Source: Methanocellales archaeon | Lineage (GTDB): Archaea; Halobacteriota; UBA148 | DNA length: 43,029 nt | Assembly (NCBI GenBank): GCA_030019435.1 | Contig: JASEEV010000002.1 | Span: 1-43,029 of the forward strand | Direction of reading: 5' to 3' | Shown: piece by piece, positions 17,005-26,046 of the stretch | Numbering within the stretch: the stretch's first letter is position 1 | How the letters are laid out: every line of letters starts with the position of its first letter | Notes under the pieces: generated by a model | The model's input: the letters and a program-made list of their open reading frames with translations, nothing else | What the model was told of the DNA's origin: nothing | Database searches by the model: none | Program-made: the position numbers and the translations under genes

Positions 17005-18462
17005 ATGCAAAAGAAAAAAAAGAGAACGCCGAAGATCAAAGCGCCGACATATGCGATTCTAGGTTGTGGTAGCGTCGGCTTCGCAGTTGCTAACGAGCTC
17101 AGGGCGCAAGGTAAAGAATTCATCATCATCGATAAAGACGCTAAGCGGGTTGAGTCGCTCAGGGATCAAAAACTTGAAGCAATACAAGGCAACATCAGCG
17201 ATCCAAAGGCATTGAATAGAGCGCATATAGAGAGGGTCGGAGCGGTACTGATACTCAGTTCCAACGTTCAAGCAAATAAAAATGCACTCAAGATCGTCAA
17301 AGGGATATCCCCTACCATCCATACTGTGGTAAGAGCAATAGATCCGGTGACCAAGGAGGAATTGGAGGATGCAGGCGCAGATATGGTCATCCTCCCATCA
17401 TCGGTCATAGCAACTACTGCTGTACGATATCTCGAGCGCGTCGAATCCATTCGGCATGGGAGAGAACTGCTCAAACTCGTGAAGGGAGTTGGGAAGAAAG
17501 GCAAGCTAGGAGTGGTCATCCATGATAATCCAGATCCCGATGCAATCGCAAGCGGATTGGCATTGAAATATATGGCAGAGCACGTTGGTATAGGTGCAGA
17601 GGTGCTCTATCAAGGCGAGATTGGCCATCAAGAGAACCGGGCGTTCATAAACCTACTCAAAATTCAATTACGACGAACCAAAGAATCGAATTTGAGCGAA
17701 TTTAACAAAATCGCGCTTGTGGACACAGCTATTCCAGGTGTAAATAACTCATTGCCAGAGGGTGTGGAGGTTGAAATAGTAATAGACCATCATCCAGTCG
17801 AGATCGAAAAAGTCGTCGCCCAGTATTGTGATATCCGCCAGAACATAGGTGCAACAGCGACTATCATGACCAAGTATCTACAAGAGTTAGACATCCCGAT
17901 CAGTAAAGAACTTGCAACTGCACTGCTTTACGGTATCAGGACCGATACACACGAGTTCAAGATAGAGACTGACCCCGCAGATCTAACGGCAGCGGCGTTT
18001 TTGTATCCTCTAGCAGATCATGACATGCTCGGAAAGGTTGAGATGCCATCGATGTCCACTGAGACGCTAGACATCTTAGGCGAGGCGATCCAGAGCAGGC
18101 GTATCAAAGGAAGCTATTTGATTTCGAACGTGGGACCGATACGAGATCGAGATGCACTTCCTCAGGCGGCGGATTACCTGCTAAACCTTGAGGGGATTTC
18201 TACAGTCATCGTGTTCGGACTTGGTGATGAGCATATCTATATTTCAGGAAGGAGCAAAGACATCAGACTGAACATCGGAAATGCGATGAACGAGGCTTTT
18301 GGAGATATCGGTTCTGCAGGGGGACATTCCACAGCTGCTGCGGCACAGATTCCATTAGGAGTGTTCAGTGGTGTGAAGGACAAACAAACGATCATGCGTC
18401 TAGCAGAGGAGGCGGTAATGAAACGATTCTTGGCAGCAGTTGGTGAGAAGGAGAAGGAATAA
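17005..18462 (+). CDS. TrkA-N domain / DHH-DHHA1 phosphoesterase fusion
   Basis: A 485-residue fusion protein. Residues about 14-130 form a nucleotide-binding TrkA-N (RCK-N) Rossmann domain with the motif YAILGCGSVGFAVANEL. Residues about 165-485 form a DHH phosphoesterase with HDNPDPDAIASGLAL, the signature VIDHHP, and the DHHA1 motif GSAGGHSTAAAAQIP. Relatives hydrolyse short oligonucleotides or cyclic di-AMP. The RCK-type domain suggests ligand control, but the substrate is unknown. The RBS is weak, and the gene is divergent from tRNA-Lys. It abuts the convergent Thg1-like gene with no gap. Confidence 0.9.
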   Translation: MQKKKKRTPKIKAPTYAILGCGSVGFAVANELRAQGKEFIIIDKDAKRVESLRDQKLEAIQGNISDPKALNRAHIERVGAVLILSSNVQANKNALKIVKGISPTIHTVVRAIDPVTKEELEDAGADMVILPSSVIATTAVRYLERVESIRHGRELLKLVKGVGKKGKLGVVIHDNPDPDAIASGLALKYMAEHVGIGAEVLYQGEIGHQENRAFINLLKIQLRRTKESNLSEFNKIALVDTAIPGVNNSLPEGVEVEIVIDHHPVEIEKVVAQYCDIRQNIGATATIMTKYLQELDIPISKELATALLYGIRTDTHEFKIETDPADLTAAAFLYPLADHDMLGKVEMPSMSTETLDILGEAIQSRRIKGSYLISNVGPIRDRDALPQAADYLLNLEGISTVIVFGLGDEHIYISGRSKDIRLNIGNAMNEAFGDIGSAGGHSTAAAAQIPLGVFSGVKDKQTIMRLAEEAVMKRFLAAVGEKEKE

Positions 18463-19182
18463 TTACATTTCAGTCAACAACTCCGCAATGAGCTTTTTTC
18501 CTTCCTCCGTACTGAAAAGCGGCAGCTCCCAATCTTGAATGACTTTGCTCCTCCTCGCGATCACTCTGAGACGCTTTTTAGGGTCATATCCGGGCTTTTG
18601 ATACGCTTCTTTGCGTATTAGGATCCCACGCCGCTGCCATGTGGGGGTCTCAGCCAAGTTGATGCCTCTTTCAAACAACATATCATGTATTTCCTGCGAA
18701 CTCATGCCTTTCATCTTAAGCGCGGCAGCCCGCTTGGATAAACCTCTCTCTCGCAACGCATAATATCCATGTGAGTGGACATGGTTCCTCCATGCCTCCG
18801 CCTGGCGCAGTTCCAAATATTTGTAAATGTCTTGTTTGGAGAGAGGGATAACCCTTGCGTCAAAAGAAATTGTCGTTTTTAGTGCTAAAGACAATGCGCT
18901 TGCTAAGAAGGAGGGGATGATGGAGTCCAATTTTTCAATTCTTCCCTGGAAAGGAGTTTTTAGGAAGAATACGTTAATTTCATCTGAAAACATATATGCA
19001 AATCTCGGATTCAACCCACTCTCTCTCATGAGACGTTCGGTAGAATTTGCCATTGCAGTTGCAAACTTTTTGTCGTATGGTTTTTTGAAATGTTCGAGCA
19101 ACTTCTTGAAATTTCTTCCGTTTGCGCGGATAACGATCGGAGGCGCTGCTCTAATATTCGAATAAATTTCTCGCTCTTTCAT
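18463..19182 (-). CDS. Thg1-like tRNA guanylyltransferase family protein
   Basis: A 239-residue archaeal Thg1/TLP-type protein. Family members add nucleotides in the reverse 3'-5' direction to tRNA 5' ends, for G-1 of tRNA-His or end repair. The second metal site is present (MFSDEINVFF, D67/E68), as are RQAEAWRNHVHSHGYYAL and PTWQRRGIL. In the first motif, however, the sequence is RANGRNF where the family usually has R-x-DGRxF, so Asn21 replaces the first metal-binding Asp. This may impair or alter catalysis. It ends flush with the stop codon of the convergent DHH gene. The PRC-barrel gene lies 9 nt upstream. Confidence 0.88.
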   Translation of the reverse strand: MKEREIYSNIRAAPPIVIRANGRNFKKLLEHFKKPYDKKFATAMANSTERLMRESGLNPRFAYMFSDEINVFFLKTPFQGRIEKLDSIIPSFLASALSLALKTTISFDARVIPLSKQDIYKYLELRQAEAWRNHVHSHGYYALRERGLSKRAAALKMKGMSSQEIHDMLFERGINLAETPTWQRRGILIRKEAYQKPGYDPKKRLRVIARRSKVIQDWELPLFSTEEGKKLIAELLTEM

Positions 19183-19191
19183 TTTTAGGGG

Positions 19192-19452
19192 CTACTCTTC
19201 TTTTGCTTCTTGTTTAAAGCGACCAGTTATTTGCTTTACCACAACAACATCTCCAACCGAGAGCACCCACCGATATGGGATGATGATGCCCCTACTCTGC
19301 ACATCAAATAGATCTGGATTGATATCAGAAATAGCCAACCCAGTTATCCTTCTCTCATCAGCATCAAGCACCACGTCGTTGACTTTTCCAACGTGTTTTC
19401 CCTTATCCGTGTAAACGTCCAAGCCAAATAGAGATGTCAGTTCTGCCCTCAT
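19192..19452 (-). CDS. PRC-barrel domain protein
   Basis: An 86-residue stand-alone PRC-barrel protein. The fold is visible in LFGLDVYTDKGKHVGKVNDVVLDAD followed by ITGLAISDINPDLFD and IIIPYRWVLSVGDVVVVK. PRC barrels occur in RimM, in photosynthetic reaction centres and as small archaeal proteins, some linked to cell division (CdpB-like); which applies here is unknown. It lies 9 nt upstream of the Thg1-like gene and is likely cotranscribed. It is divergent from the site-2 protease operon. Confidence 0.85.
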   Translation of the reverse strand: MRAELTSLFGLDVYTDKGKHVGKVNDVVLDADERRITGLAISDINPDLFDVQSRGIIIPYRWVLSVGDVVVVKQITGRFKQEAKEE

Positions 19453-19518
19453 ATCGATCCCTACATATCATGTGAACTAGGAAGATATATAGTTTATTGG
19501 ACTATTACCTATGGGAAA

Positions 19519-20655
19519 ATGAAAACATCAATACAATTGGGAAAGATCATCGGAATACCGGTAAGGTTGCATATCAGCTTCCTACTGATATTACCTCTGT
19601 TCGCATATGCATTTGCGACGATAAATGCGCCCTCTGGGGAATGGATGCAGTCGCATACATTTGGGCTCATGAACACTCCCCTCGGTTTTGGCAGCGTAGA
19701 AGATTTGCTAATAAGATATACTTCTGGCACGCTTGTAACACTCACATTATTCTCTTGCGTCCTGCTACATGAACTGGGACATTCATATGTCGCAAAGAAA
19801 TATGGAATAGTGATAAAAAGCATAACCTTGATCATATTTGGGGGAATCGCTTCCATGGAGGAGATCCCCCCCGATCCCAAGATAGAATCAAAGATGGCTA
19901 TAGCCGGTCCAAGTGTCAGCTTGACGATTGGGCTGAGTTTTTATTTTATATATAGGTTGCTCGAATTCGTTGCACTTGATGTTATGAGCATCTTTGTTGG
20001 AATGCTTGCCTTCTACAACGTTCTATTATGTGGATTTAATCTTCTGCCCGCTTTCCCAATGGATGGAGGTCGCCTGCTACGCTCCTGGCTGGCGAAACGA
20101 ATGTCATACATAGATGCAACGCATAAAGCAGCATGGGTTGGAAAAACCTTTGCGCTCATGATGGGGATATTCGGTCTTTTCTATGGCGGCTTTTGGTTTA
20201 TTTTAATCGCCTTCTTCATCTACATCGGCGCATCAGAGGAGGAGAAAGCTACAGAGGTCACAGTGACGTTAAGAGGAGTCAAAGTTAGGGATATCATGAC
20301 CACAGATGTGCAAGCAGTCAAACCAGATATGCTGGTCAGCGAGCTTGTTGATCTGATGTTCAAGGAAAAACACATGGGCTATCCTGTCGTAGATGACAAC
20401 GTAATTGGGATCGTGACCTTTCACGATATCAGACAAATCCCCCCTGAAAAACGAGATACTATGCGCGTTGAGGACGTAATGGCTCATGACATCATTTCTG
20501 TTGGACCGGATGAGGATGCGATCACGGCTCTGAAACTGCTGTCAAAACATGACATTGGTCGATTGATAGTCATGGAAGACGGTATCATGGTTGGGATCGT
20601 GTCTAGGACGGACTTGGTCAGATCATTGGAACTCTTAGGTCAAATGAGACTATGA
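19519..20655 (+). CDS. site-2 protease (M50) with CBS-domain pair
   Basis: A 378-residue integral membrane zinc metalloprotease of the M50/site-2 protease family. The zinc motif is HELGH (H84, E85, H88) in a hydrophobic segment. The third ligand motif is LLPAFPMDGGRLLRS (D182). Two CBS domains occupy about residues 250-378 (RDIMTTDVQAVKP, EDVMAHDIISVGPD) and probably bind adenine nucleotides to gate activity. Such proteases cut transmembrane regulators; the target is unknown. It starts a tight three-gene membrane operon with 4-nt ATGA overlaps into TraB and then a second M50 protein. Confidence 0.93.
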   Translation: MKTSIQLGKIIGIPVRLHISFLLILPLFAYAFATINAPSGEWMQSHTFGLMNTPLGFGSVEDLLIRYTSGTLVTLTLFSCVLLHELGHSYVAKKYGIVIKSITLIIFGGIASMEEIPPDPKIESKMAIAGPSVSLTIGLSFYFIYRLLEFVALDVMSIFVGMLAFYNVLLCGFNLLPAFPMDGGRLLRSWLAKRMSYIDATHKAAWVGKTFALMMGIFGLFYGGFWFILIAFFIYIGASEEEKATEVTVTLRGVKVRDIMTTDVQAVKPDMLVSELVDLMFKEKHMGYPVVDDNVIGIVTFHDIRQIPPEKRDTMRVEDVMAHDIISVGPDEDAITALKLLSKHDIGRLIVMEDGIMVGIVSRTDLVRSLELLGQMRL

Positions 20656-21821
20656 AGCCAGAGATCATCATCATCGGAACTGCGCATGTCTCTGATAAAA
20701 GCATTGAAGAGGTGCGCTCAACCATCGAGCGAGAAAAACCAAATGTGGTTGCGGTGGAATTATGTCCTAGGCGATATCAAGCGCTGAAAGGTGAAATACC
20801 AAAGGAACCATCGATAAAAGATATCTTGCATGAGGGATACTTCTTCTTGGTTCAATGGCTTCTTGCATGGGTACAAAAGAAGATCGCCTCTGAGAGAGGC
20901 ATCGAACCAGGCGCGGAGATGATCTCCGCGATGGAGAAGGCAGAGGAGATCGGAGCAAAGATAGCTCTCATAGATCGAGACATAGGGATAACACTGCGAC
21001 GCTTTTGGAGCAGAATGACGTTTTTTGAGAAAATACGGACGTTTTTTGCACTGATCAGCGCATTACTAGGAGGAGAAGAGATCGACATGAAAACGATCAC
21101 AGAAGAGGATGTCGTCGCCCAGCTTGTATCCGAGCTACGATCTTTCTCGCCGAGAGCGGCAAAAGTTCTCGTAGACGAGAGGGATGCATACATCGCTGGC
21201 AATCTTTTAAATGTGGCTAAAGAAGGTAAAGTAGTTGCCGTCATTGGCGCAGGTCATAGAAGAGGAGTAGAAGAATTTCTTGCCCATCCGGAGCTAATCC
21301 CACCGTGCGAGGAGCTAGTGCGCGTTCCTAAGAAACTCAACGTGATGAAATTCCTTGGAGCTCTGGTGATGATAGGCATCATAGCAACATTTGCACTTTT
21401 GCTCATATCAGCCCCATTGGAAAAATTGTTCATCGCTTTAGCATATTGGTTTATAATAAACGGCGCACTTAGTGGGGTGGGTGCTCTGCTCGCAGGAGGT
21501 CATCCTTTGTCCATAGCAACCGCATTTGGGGTAGCATGGCTGACCTCACTAAATCCTTTCTTAGCTGCAGGATGGTTCGCTGGACTGGTGGAGGCATATG
21601 TGAGGAAGCCCACAAGTGAGGACATGAGGATGATGATGAATGCTGAAACGCTTGGCGACTTGATGAAAAACCGATTGTTTAGAGTGATACTGGTTGCAGC
21701 CCTTGCGAACATAGGGAGCGTGATCGGAACGTTCATCGGCATATTCGTTGTGTTACATATAACGGGAATTGACCCAAGAGTTATCATCGGGCAGGCACTT
21801 TCAATGGTGATGAAACGATGA
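20652..21821 (+). CDS. TraB/PrgY family membrane protein
   Basis: A 389-residue TraB-family protein related to bacterial pheromone-shutdown protein TraB/PrgY, the eukaryotic TRABD proteins and the Tiki metalloproteases. The N-terminal GTAHVSDKSIEEVRS and VVAVELCPRRY motifs and the central VIGAGHRRGVEEFL motif are the characteristic residues. The C-terminal half has about four membrane segments (from about residue 228). It overlaps both neighbours by 4 nt (ATGA), so translation is coupled between two membrane proteases. A metal-dependent peptidase activity is plausible but unproven in archaea. Confidence 0.92.
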   Translation: MKPEIIIIGTAHVSDKSIEEVRSTIEREKPNVVAVELCPRRYQALKGEIPKEPSIKDILHEGYFFLVQWLLAWVQKKIASERGIEPGAEMISAMEKAEEIGAKIALIDRDIGITLRRFWSRMTFFEKIRTFFALISALLGGEEIDMKTITEEDVVAQLVSELRSFSPRAAKVLVDERDAYIAGNLLNVAKEGKVVAVIGAGHRRGVEEFLAHPELIPPCEELVRVPKKLNVMKFLGALVMIGIIATFALLLISAPLEKLFIALAYWFIINGALSGVGALLAGGHPLSIATAFGVAWLTSLNPFLAAGWFAGLVEAYVRKPTSEDMRMMMNAETLGDLMKNRLFRVILVAALANIGSVIGTFIGIFVVLHITGIDPRVIIGQALSMVMKR

Positions 21822-22432
21822 GAATACGAACTAGCAATACGGAAATAAAACATCTCATCATCGCATGGCTGGCGATATCGCTTGCGTTTGCGATTTTATT
21901 TGTGCGTGGAAAGTGGATGTATCAGGTGTTCTTACCAGATCTTATAAAACCAATGATATTAGCTCTACTCACAGTAGGCATAGCCTTTCTGCTCCATGAG
22001 ATGGCTCACAAGGTTGTTGCACAAAAATATGGATGTTGGGCAGAGTTTAGGATGAGCCCTACTATGCTAATGTTCGCGATCCTGCTTGCGTATATAGCTG
22101 GTTTTGTGTTCGCTGCACCAGGTGCGGTCATGATTTTCGGGCCACACATCACCCGCAGCCAGAATGGGAGGATTGCAATTGCAGGACCGATCATGAACCT
22201 GCTCCTCGTGTTCTTGTTCTTGCCGCTTGTGCTTGTAGGAAATGATTTTATCCGCACGATCGGGGTCTATGGCATCATCATCAACATATTCATCGCCGCA
22301 TTTAACATGCTCCCATTTGGTGTCCTAGACGGGCGCAAGGTTCTCTACTGGAATAAAAAAGCATACTTACTCACGACACTCGCATCCTTTGGGATGTTGA
22401 TGTGTGCCATGTTCGCCATACCTCTGCCATAA
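21818..22432 (+). CDS. M50-like membrane protease without regulatory domain
   Basis: A 204-residue membrane protein with five to six hydrophobic segments. It retains the M50 motif as HEMAH (H60, E61, H64) and a C-terminal NMLPFGVLDGRKVL matching the third zinc ligand of site-2 proteases. It lacks the PDZ and CBS domains. Archaeal homologues are small minimal intramembrane proteases. The start overlaps the TraB stop codon by 4 nt. It is the third gene of the operon starting at 19519. Confidence 0.88.
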   Translation: MRIRTSNTEIKHLIIAWLAISLAFAILFVRGKWMYQVFLPDLIKPMILALLTVGIAFLLHEMAHKVVAQKYGCWAEFRMSPTMLMFAILLAYIAGFVFAAPGAVMIFGPHITRSQNGRIAIAGPIMNLLLVFLFLPLVLVGNDFIRTIGVYGIIINIFIAAFNMLPFGVLDGRKVLYWNKKAYLLTTLASFGMLMCAMFAIPLP

Positions 22433-22480
22433 TCCGCACCATTTATATTGTTGTTTAGCACGTATACAAGTGATGGTTCA

Positions 22481-23884
22481 ATGAGAATTGTCATGAAATT
22501 CGGCGGGACATCCGTCGCAGATGGATCTAGGCTAAAAAATGTGGCATCGCTGATCAAGCGATTTTATGAGAGAAAAAATGAGGTCATTATAGTAGTTTCA
22601 GCGCTGTCTGGTGTGACCGACCAATTAGAGGAAATAGCTAGAAAGGCGTCGGAAGAGGGTAGAATAGCTGACGTCAACGCCTTCATGGAGCGTCTTAGGG
22701 AGCGGCATTATGAGGTTGCGCAGGAGGCGATTGCGGGAGCGGAAATAAAGAGTGTAGTCGAGGAGTTGGATGCGCGATTGAACGACTTGGAGAACGCCTT
22801 GATCAGCATATGTCATCTAAGAGAACTCACAGGTCGCTCACACGATTACATATCGTCATTCGGAGAGCGACTCTCAGCCTCAATACTTTCAGGTGCGCTA
22901 AAATCGATGAAGTTGCGCTCAATGGCACTCATAGGCGGAGATGCTGGTATTGTGACTGATAGCAATTTCGAAAATGCAAGACCGTTGTTTGATATGACCA
23001 ATAGCAAAGTCCAAGAACGCCTTCTCCCATTACTCAAGAAAGAGACCATTCCAGTCATAACGGGGTTTGTGGCAGCTGATACCAAGGGAATCATCACGAC
23101 GTTAGGTAGGGGAGGTTCTGATTATACCGCCTCCATCATAGGAGCTGCTGTAGAAGCTGATGAGATTTGGATCTGGACCGATGTAGATGGAATCATGACT
23201 GCTGATCCGAGGATCGTTCCTGAAGCAAGAACGCTGTCGGCAATCTCCTACTTAGAGGCAATGGAACTCTCCTACTTCGGAGCAAAGGTGCTCCACCCAA
23301 AAACCATAGAGCCTGCCATCCAAAAGGGGATCCCTGTCCGCGTAAGGAACACGTTCAACCCAGAGCATCCTGGAACCCTCATCATAAAGGCTCATGAAGA
23401 GATCAAAGATATCGTCAAGGCTGTGACATTGATCCAAAATGTCGCACTGATCAACATCAGTGGCTCAGGCATGGCTGGCACTCCAGGTGTGGCCGGACGC
23501 GTGTTCTCTGCATTAGCCAGAGTTGGAGCAAACGTCATGATGATCTCCCAAGGTTCATCTGAGGCGAACATATCGCTGGTGATAGATGAACCACAACTAG
23601 ATCTGTCGCTCCACGCTCTTAAGAGGGAATTTGCCGAAAATATAGTCAAGGACATATCATATGATGAAAACATCTGCGCCATTGCAGTCGTAGGTGCTGG
23701 CATGGCTGGCACTCCAGGTGTGGCCGGACGCGTGTTCTCTGCATTAGGCAGAGTTGGAGCAAACGTCATGATGATCTCCCAAGGTTCATCTGAGGCGAAC
23801 ATATCGCTTGTTGTAAGCAGAGCAGATGCGTGCAAAGCGATTAGGGCATTACATGACGAGTTCAAACTAGGTGCCGAAAGATGA
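22481..23884 (+). CDS. lysC: aspartate kinase with tandem ACT domains
   Basis: Aspartokinase, 467 residues from ATG 22481 ([15 protein letters not shown]). It phosphorylates aspartate at the head of the lysine, threonine, methionine and isoleucine pathways. The kinase domain ends around residue 300 and contains [21 protein letters not shown] and [13 protein letters not shown]. Two C-terminal ACT domains follow for amino-acid feedback. Both contain the same run [16 protein letters not shown], and a 110-bp DNA segment in each is almost identical, which suggests recent gene conversion. The stop overlaps the purM start (ATGA). Confidence 0.95.
   Translation: MRIVMKFGGTSVADGSRLKNVASLIKRFYERKNEVIIVVSALSGVTDQLEEIARKASEEGRIADVNAFMERLRERHYEVAQEAIAGAEIKSVVEELDARLNDLENALISICHLRELTGRSHDYISSFGERLSASILSGALKSMKLRSMALIGGDAGIVTDSNFENARPLFDMTNSKVQERLLPLLKKETIPVITGFVAADTKGIITTLGRGGSDYTASIIGAAVEADEIWIWTDVDGIMTADPRIVPEARTLSAISYLEAMELSYFGAKVLHPKTIEPAIQKGIPVRVRNTFNPEHPGTLIIKAHEEIKDIVKAVTLIQNVALINISGSGMAGTPGVAGRVFSALARVGANVMMISQGSSEANISLVIDEPQLDLSLHALKREFAENIVKDISYDENICAIAVVGAGMAGTPGVAGRVFSALGRVGANVMMISQGSSEANISLVVSRADACKAIRALHDEFKLGAER
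23468..23808 (+). repeat. 110-bp near-identical direct repeat inside lysC
   Basis: Segments 23468-23577 and 23699-23808 differ at one base (cattagC versus cattagG) and encode the equivalent beta-alpha unit of the two ACT domains. Synonymous positions are identical too, so the match is above what protein constraint would produce. Confidence 0.9.
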
Positions 23885-24870
23885 ATATGACGTATGCCAG
23901 ATCTGGCGTTGATATCCTCAAAGAAGACAGGGCTATCAAAGCGTTAGCAAAACATCTGACATTTAAACGAAGGGGGTTAGGCGCTCCTCTAACCGAGATA
24001 GGGCATTATGCGGGTTTGATCGACTTAGGAGACTTCGCTCTAGCGATCACCACTGATGGTGTTGGTTCCAAAGTGCTCATCGCAAATGCCATGAAAAAAT
24101 GGGACACCATCGGCATCGACTGCATGGCGATGAACGTGAATGACCTTCTCGCGATAGGAGCGGAACCACTAGCCTTTGTGGATTATTTGGCGATGAATGC
24201 TCCGAACGAACACATCACAGAGCAGATCGGAGTTGGGCTGCAGAAAGGATGCAAAATCGCAAACATCTCCATTGTAGGAGGTGAGATTGCCACGCTACCA
24301 GAAATCATCAACGGGTTTGATTTGGCTGGCACTTGTGTTGGTTTGGTTCCAAAAGAACGAATAATTACCGGAGAACACATCGAGGTGGGGGATCTGCTCC
24401 TCGGCTTGCCAAGCTCTGGAATACATAGCAATGGGCTGACACTTGCAAGAAAAGTCATTGAGTGCTCTGCTTACTCATATGAGGATCCATTTCCACCAAA
24501 TCCCAAAAAAACCATAGGTGAAGAGTTGTTAACCCCGACACGGATCTACATGGAAGTGTTGAACTTGATGAAGGAGTGTGAGGTGCATGGGTTAGCTCAC
24601 ATCACTGGCAGTGGACTGCTAAAATTGATGCGCTTCACCAAAGGATTCAGATTTGACAACCCACTAGAGCCTCATGACATTTTTAGATTTCTGCAAAAAG
24701 AAGGTAAGATAAGCGATCTCGAGATGTATCGAACCTTTAACATGGGCATGGGATTCTTGGTAATTCTTTCGGAAAAGGATGCCAAAAAGGCGTCAAAGAT
24801 CACAGATGGAAGAATCGTTGGAGAGATCGTCGAGAAGGGGATCACAGTCAGAGATATCGTGATCAAATAG
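23881..24870 (+). CDS. purM: phosphoribosylformylglycinamidine cyclo-ligase
   Basis: PurM (AIR synthetase), 329 residues. It closes the imidazole ring of FGAM with ATP to give AIR in purine synthesis. The motifs are complete: [27 protein letters not shown] (ATP/metal), [27 protein letters not shown] and [16 protein letters not shown]. It overlaps the lysC stop by 4 nt and is followed 9 nt later by the glycosyltransferase gene. PurF and PurA are encoded elsewhere in the window. Confidence 0.96.
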   Translation: MNMTYARSGVDILKEDRAIKALAKHLTFKRRGLGAPLTEIGHYAGLIDLGDFALAITTDGVGSKVLIANAMKKWDTIGIDCMAMNVNDLLAIGAEPLAFVDYLAMNAPNEHITEQIGVGLQKGCKIANISIVGGEIATLPEIINGFDLAGTCVGLVPKERIITGEHIEVGDLLLGLPSSGIHSNGLTLARKVIECSAYSYEDPFPPNPKKTIGEELLTPTRIYMEVLNLMKECEVHGLAHITGSGLLKLMRFTKGFRFDNPLEPHDIFRFLQKEGKISDLEMYRTFNMGMGFLVILSEKDAKKASKITDGRIVGEIVEKGITVRDIVIK

Positions 24871-24879
24871 AGGGGAAAG

Positions 24880-26046
24880 ATGGCTCACATATGCATGGTC
24901 CATTGGTACTATCCCCCGCAGCGCGGAGGTGTAGAGACCCTCTTGCAAAATGTGTGCGAGGAGCTTGTCAAGAGAGATCACAAAGTAACCGTTCTCGCGG
25001 CACATATGCCAGGCTGTCCAGAAAAAGAGCGCAGAGACTGTGTACTTGTGCATAGAACGAAGTTGCTTCCGAGCCGTCCAACAAATTTGACGACAAAGAC
25101 GTGCATTGATTTGCAAAATTTTCTAGATGAATTTTTAGATGGGGTGGATATAGCACATCTTCACAATTTCCATACGCCACAGTTCTCCTACCAGACGCTC
25201 TCACTATACCTAGCCGCTAGAGCAAAGAATGTGAAACCATTTCTTCATCTACATGGGCGTCCCTTGTTACCTTTAGACAAATTTCTGGTCTCACAAATAC
25301 CTTGGAGCAGGGTGATAGCGATCAGTGAATGGCTCAAAGACAGGATACTCGAGACTGGAATTCCTCCTGAAAGAGTAACAGTTGTATACAACGGTGTTGA
25401 TATCCACAGATTTCGTCCTAACATAGGTGGAAAGATGAGGAAAAAGCTTGGCGTAGAGACGGAAAAAGTGATATTTTGTCCTTCTAGGATACTTAGCACG
25501 ACAGAGGGAAAAATCCAGGAAAGGAAAAATCTTTTTACCCTGTTAGAGGCGGCATCGCTTCTAAAGAGAAATTTTAAGAATTTCAGGCTTCTCTTCACAG
25601 CCATAGGGAGCGAACTATTTGCAAAAGAGACCTATGAAGCTAGAGATCTCATGAGAGAAAAGGCAAGAACGTTTGGAATAGAGGAGAACATAATGCTCAA
25701 TGAATTTTCATTTGAGGAGATGCCCCACACCTATGCAGCCTCGGATCTGGTTGCTCTGCCATCAATAGACGAGCCTTTCGGAATAGTCTACGTGGAAGGA
25801 ATGGCATCAAGCAAACCCGTAATAGGAATGAGAAGCGGCGCTGCCCCTGAGGTCATCCAAGATGGACAAACTGGCTATTTAGCTAACCCAGGAGATCCAA
25901 GAGACTTAGCCGATAAAATGCTTGATCTACTCAGCGATGAGAGAAAAGCTAAAGAATTTGGGAAAAATGGTAGAAGGCTGGTTGAAAAGAAGTTCTCTAT
26001 AGAGCGCATAGTCAGCGAGCTTGAAGGGGTTTATCTTGACGCATGA
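24880..26046 (+). CDS. GT4-family glycosyltransferase
   Basis: A 388-residue GT-B fold retaining glycosyltransferase. The N-terminal domain has WYYPPQRGGVETLLQNV. The C-terminal GT4 (glycosyl transferases group 1) domain has PSRILS, the signature ALPSIDEPFGIVYVEGMA, and GAAPEVIQDGQTGYL. Donor and acceptor are unknown. Cell-surface glycan, glycolipid or a compatible solute are all possible. It overlaps the second glycosyltransferase gene at its 3' end, so the two probably act in one pathway. Confidence 0.92.
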   Translation: MAHICMVHWYYPPQRGGVETLLQNVCEELVKRDHKVTVLAAHMPGCPEKERRDCVLVHRTKLLPSRPTNLTTKTCIDLQNFLDEFLDGVDIAHLHNFHTPQFSYQTLSLYLAARAKNVKPFLHLHGRPLLPLDKFLVSQIPWSRVIAISEWLKDRILETGIPPERVTVVYNGVDIHRFRPNIGGKMRKKLGVETEKVIFCPSRILSTTEGKIQERKNLFTLLEAASLLKRNFKNFRLLFTAIGSELFAKETYEARDLMREKARTFGIEENIMLNEFSFEEMPHTYAASDLVALPSIDEPFGIVYVEGMASSKPVIGMRSGAAPEVIQDGQTGYLANPGDPRDLADKMLDLLSDERKAKEFGKNGRRLVEKKFSIERIVSELEGVYLDA

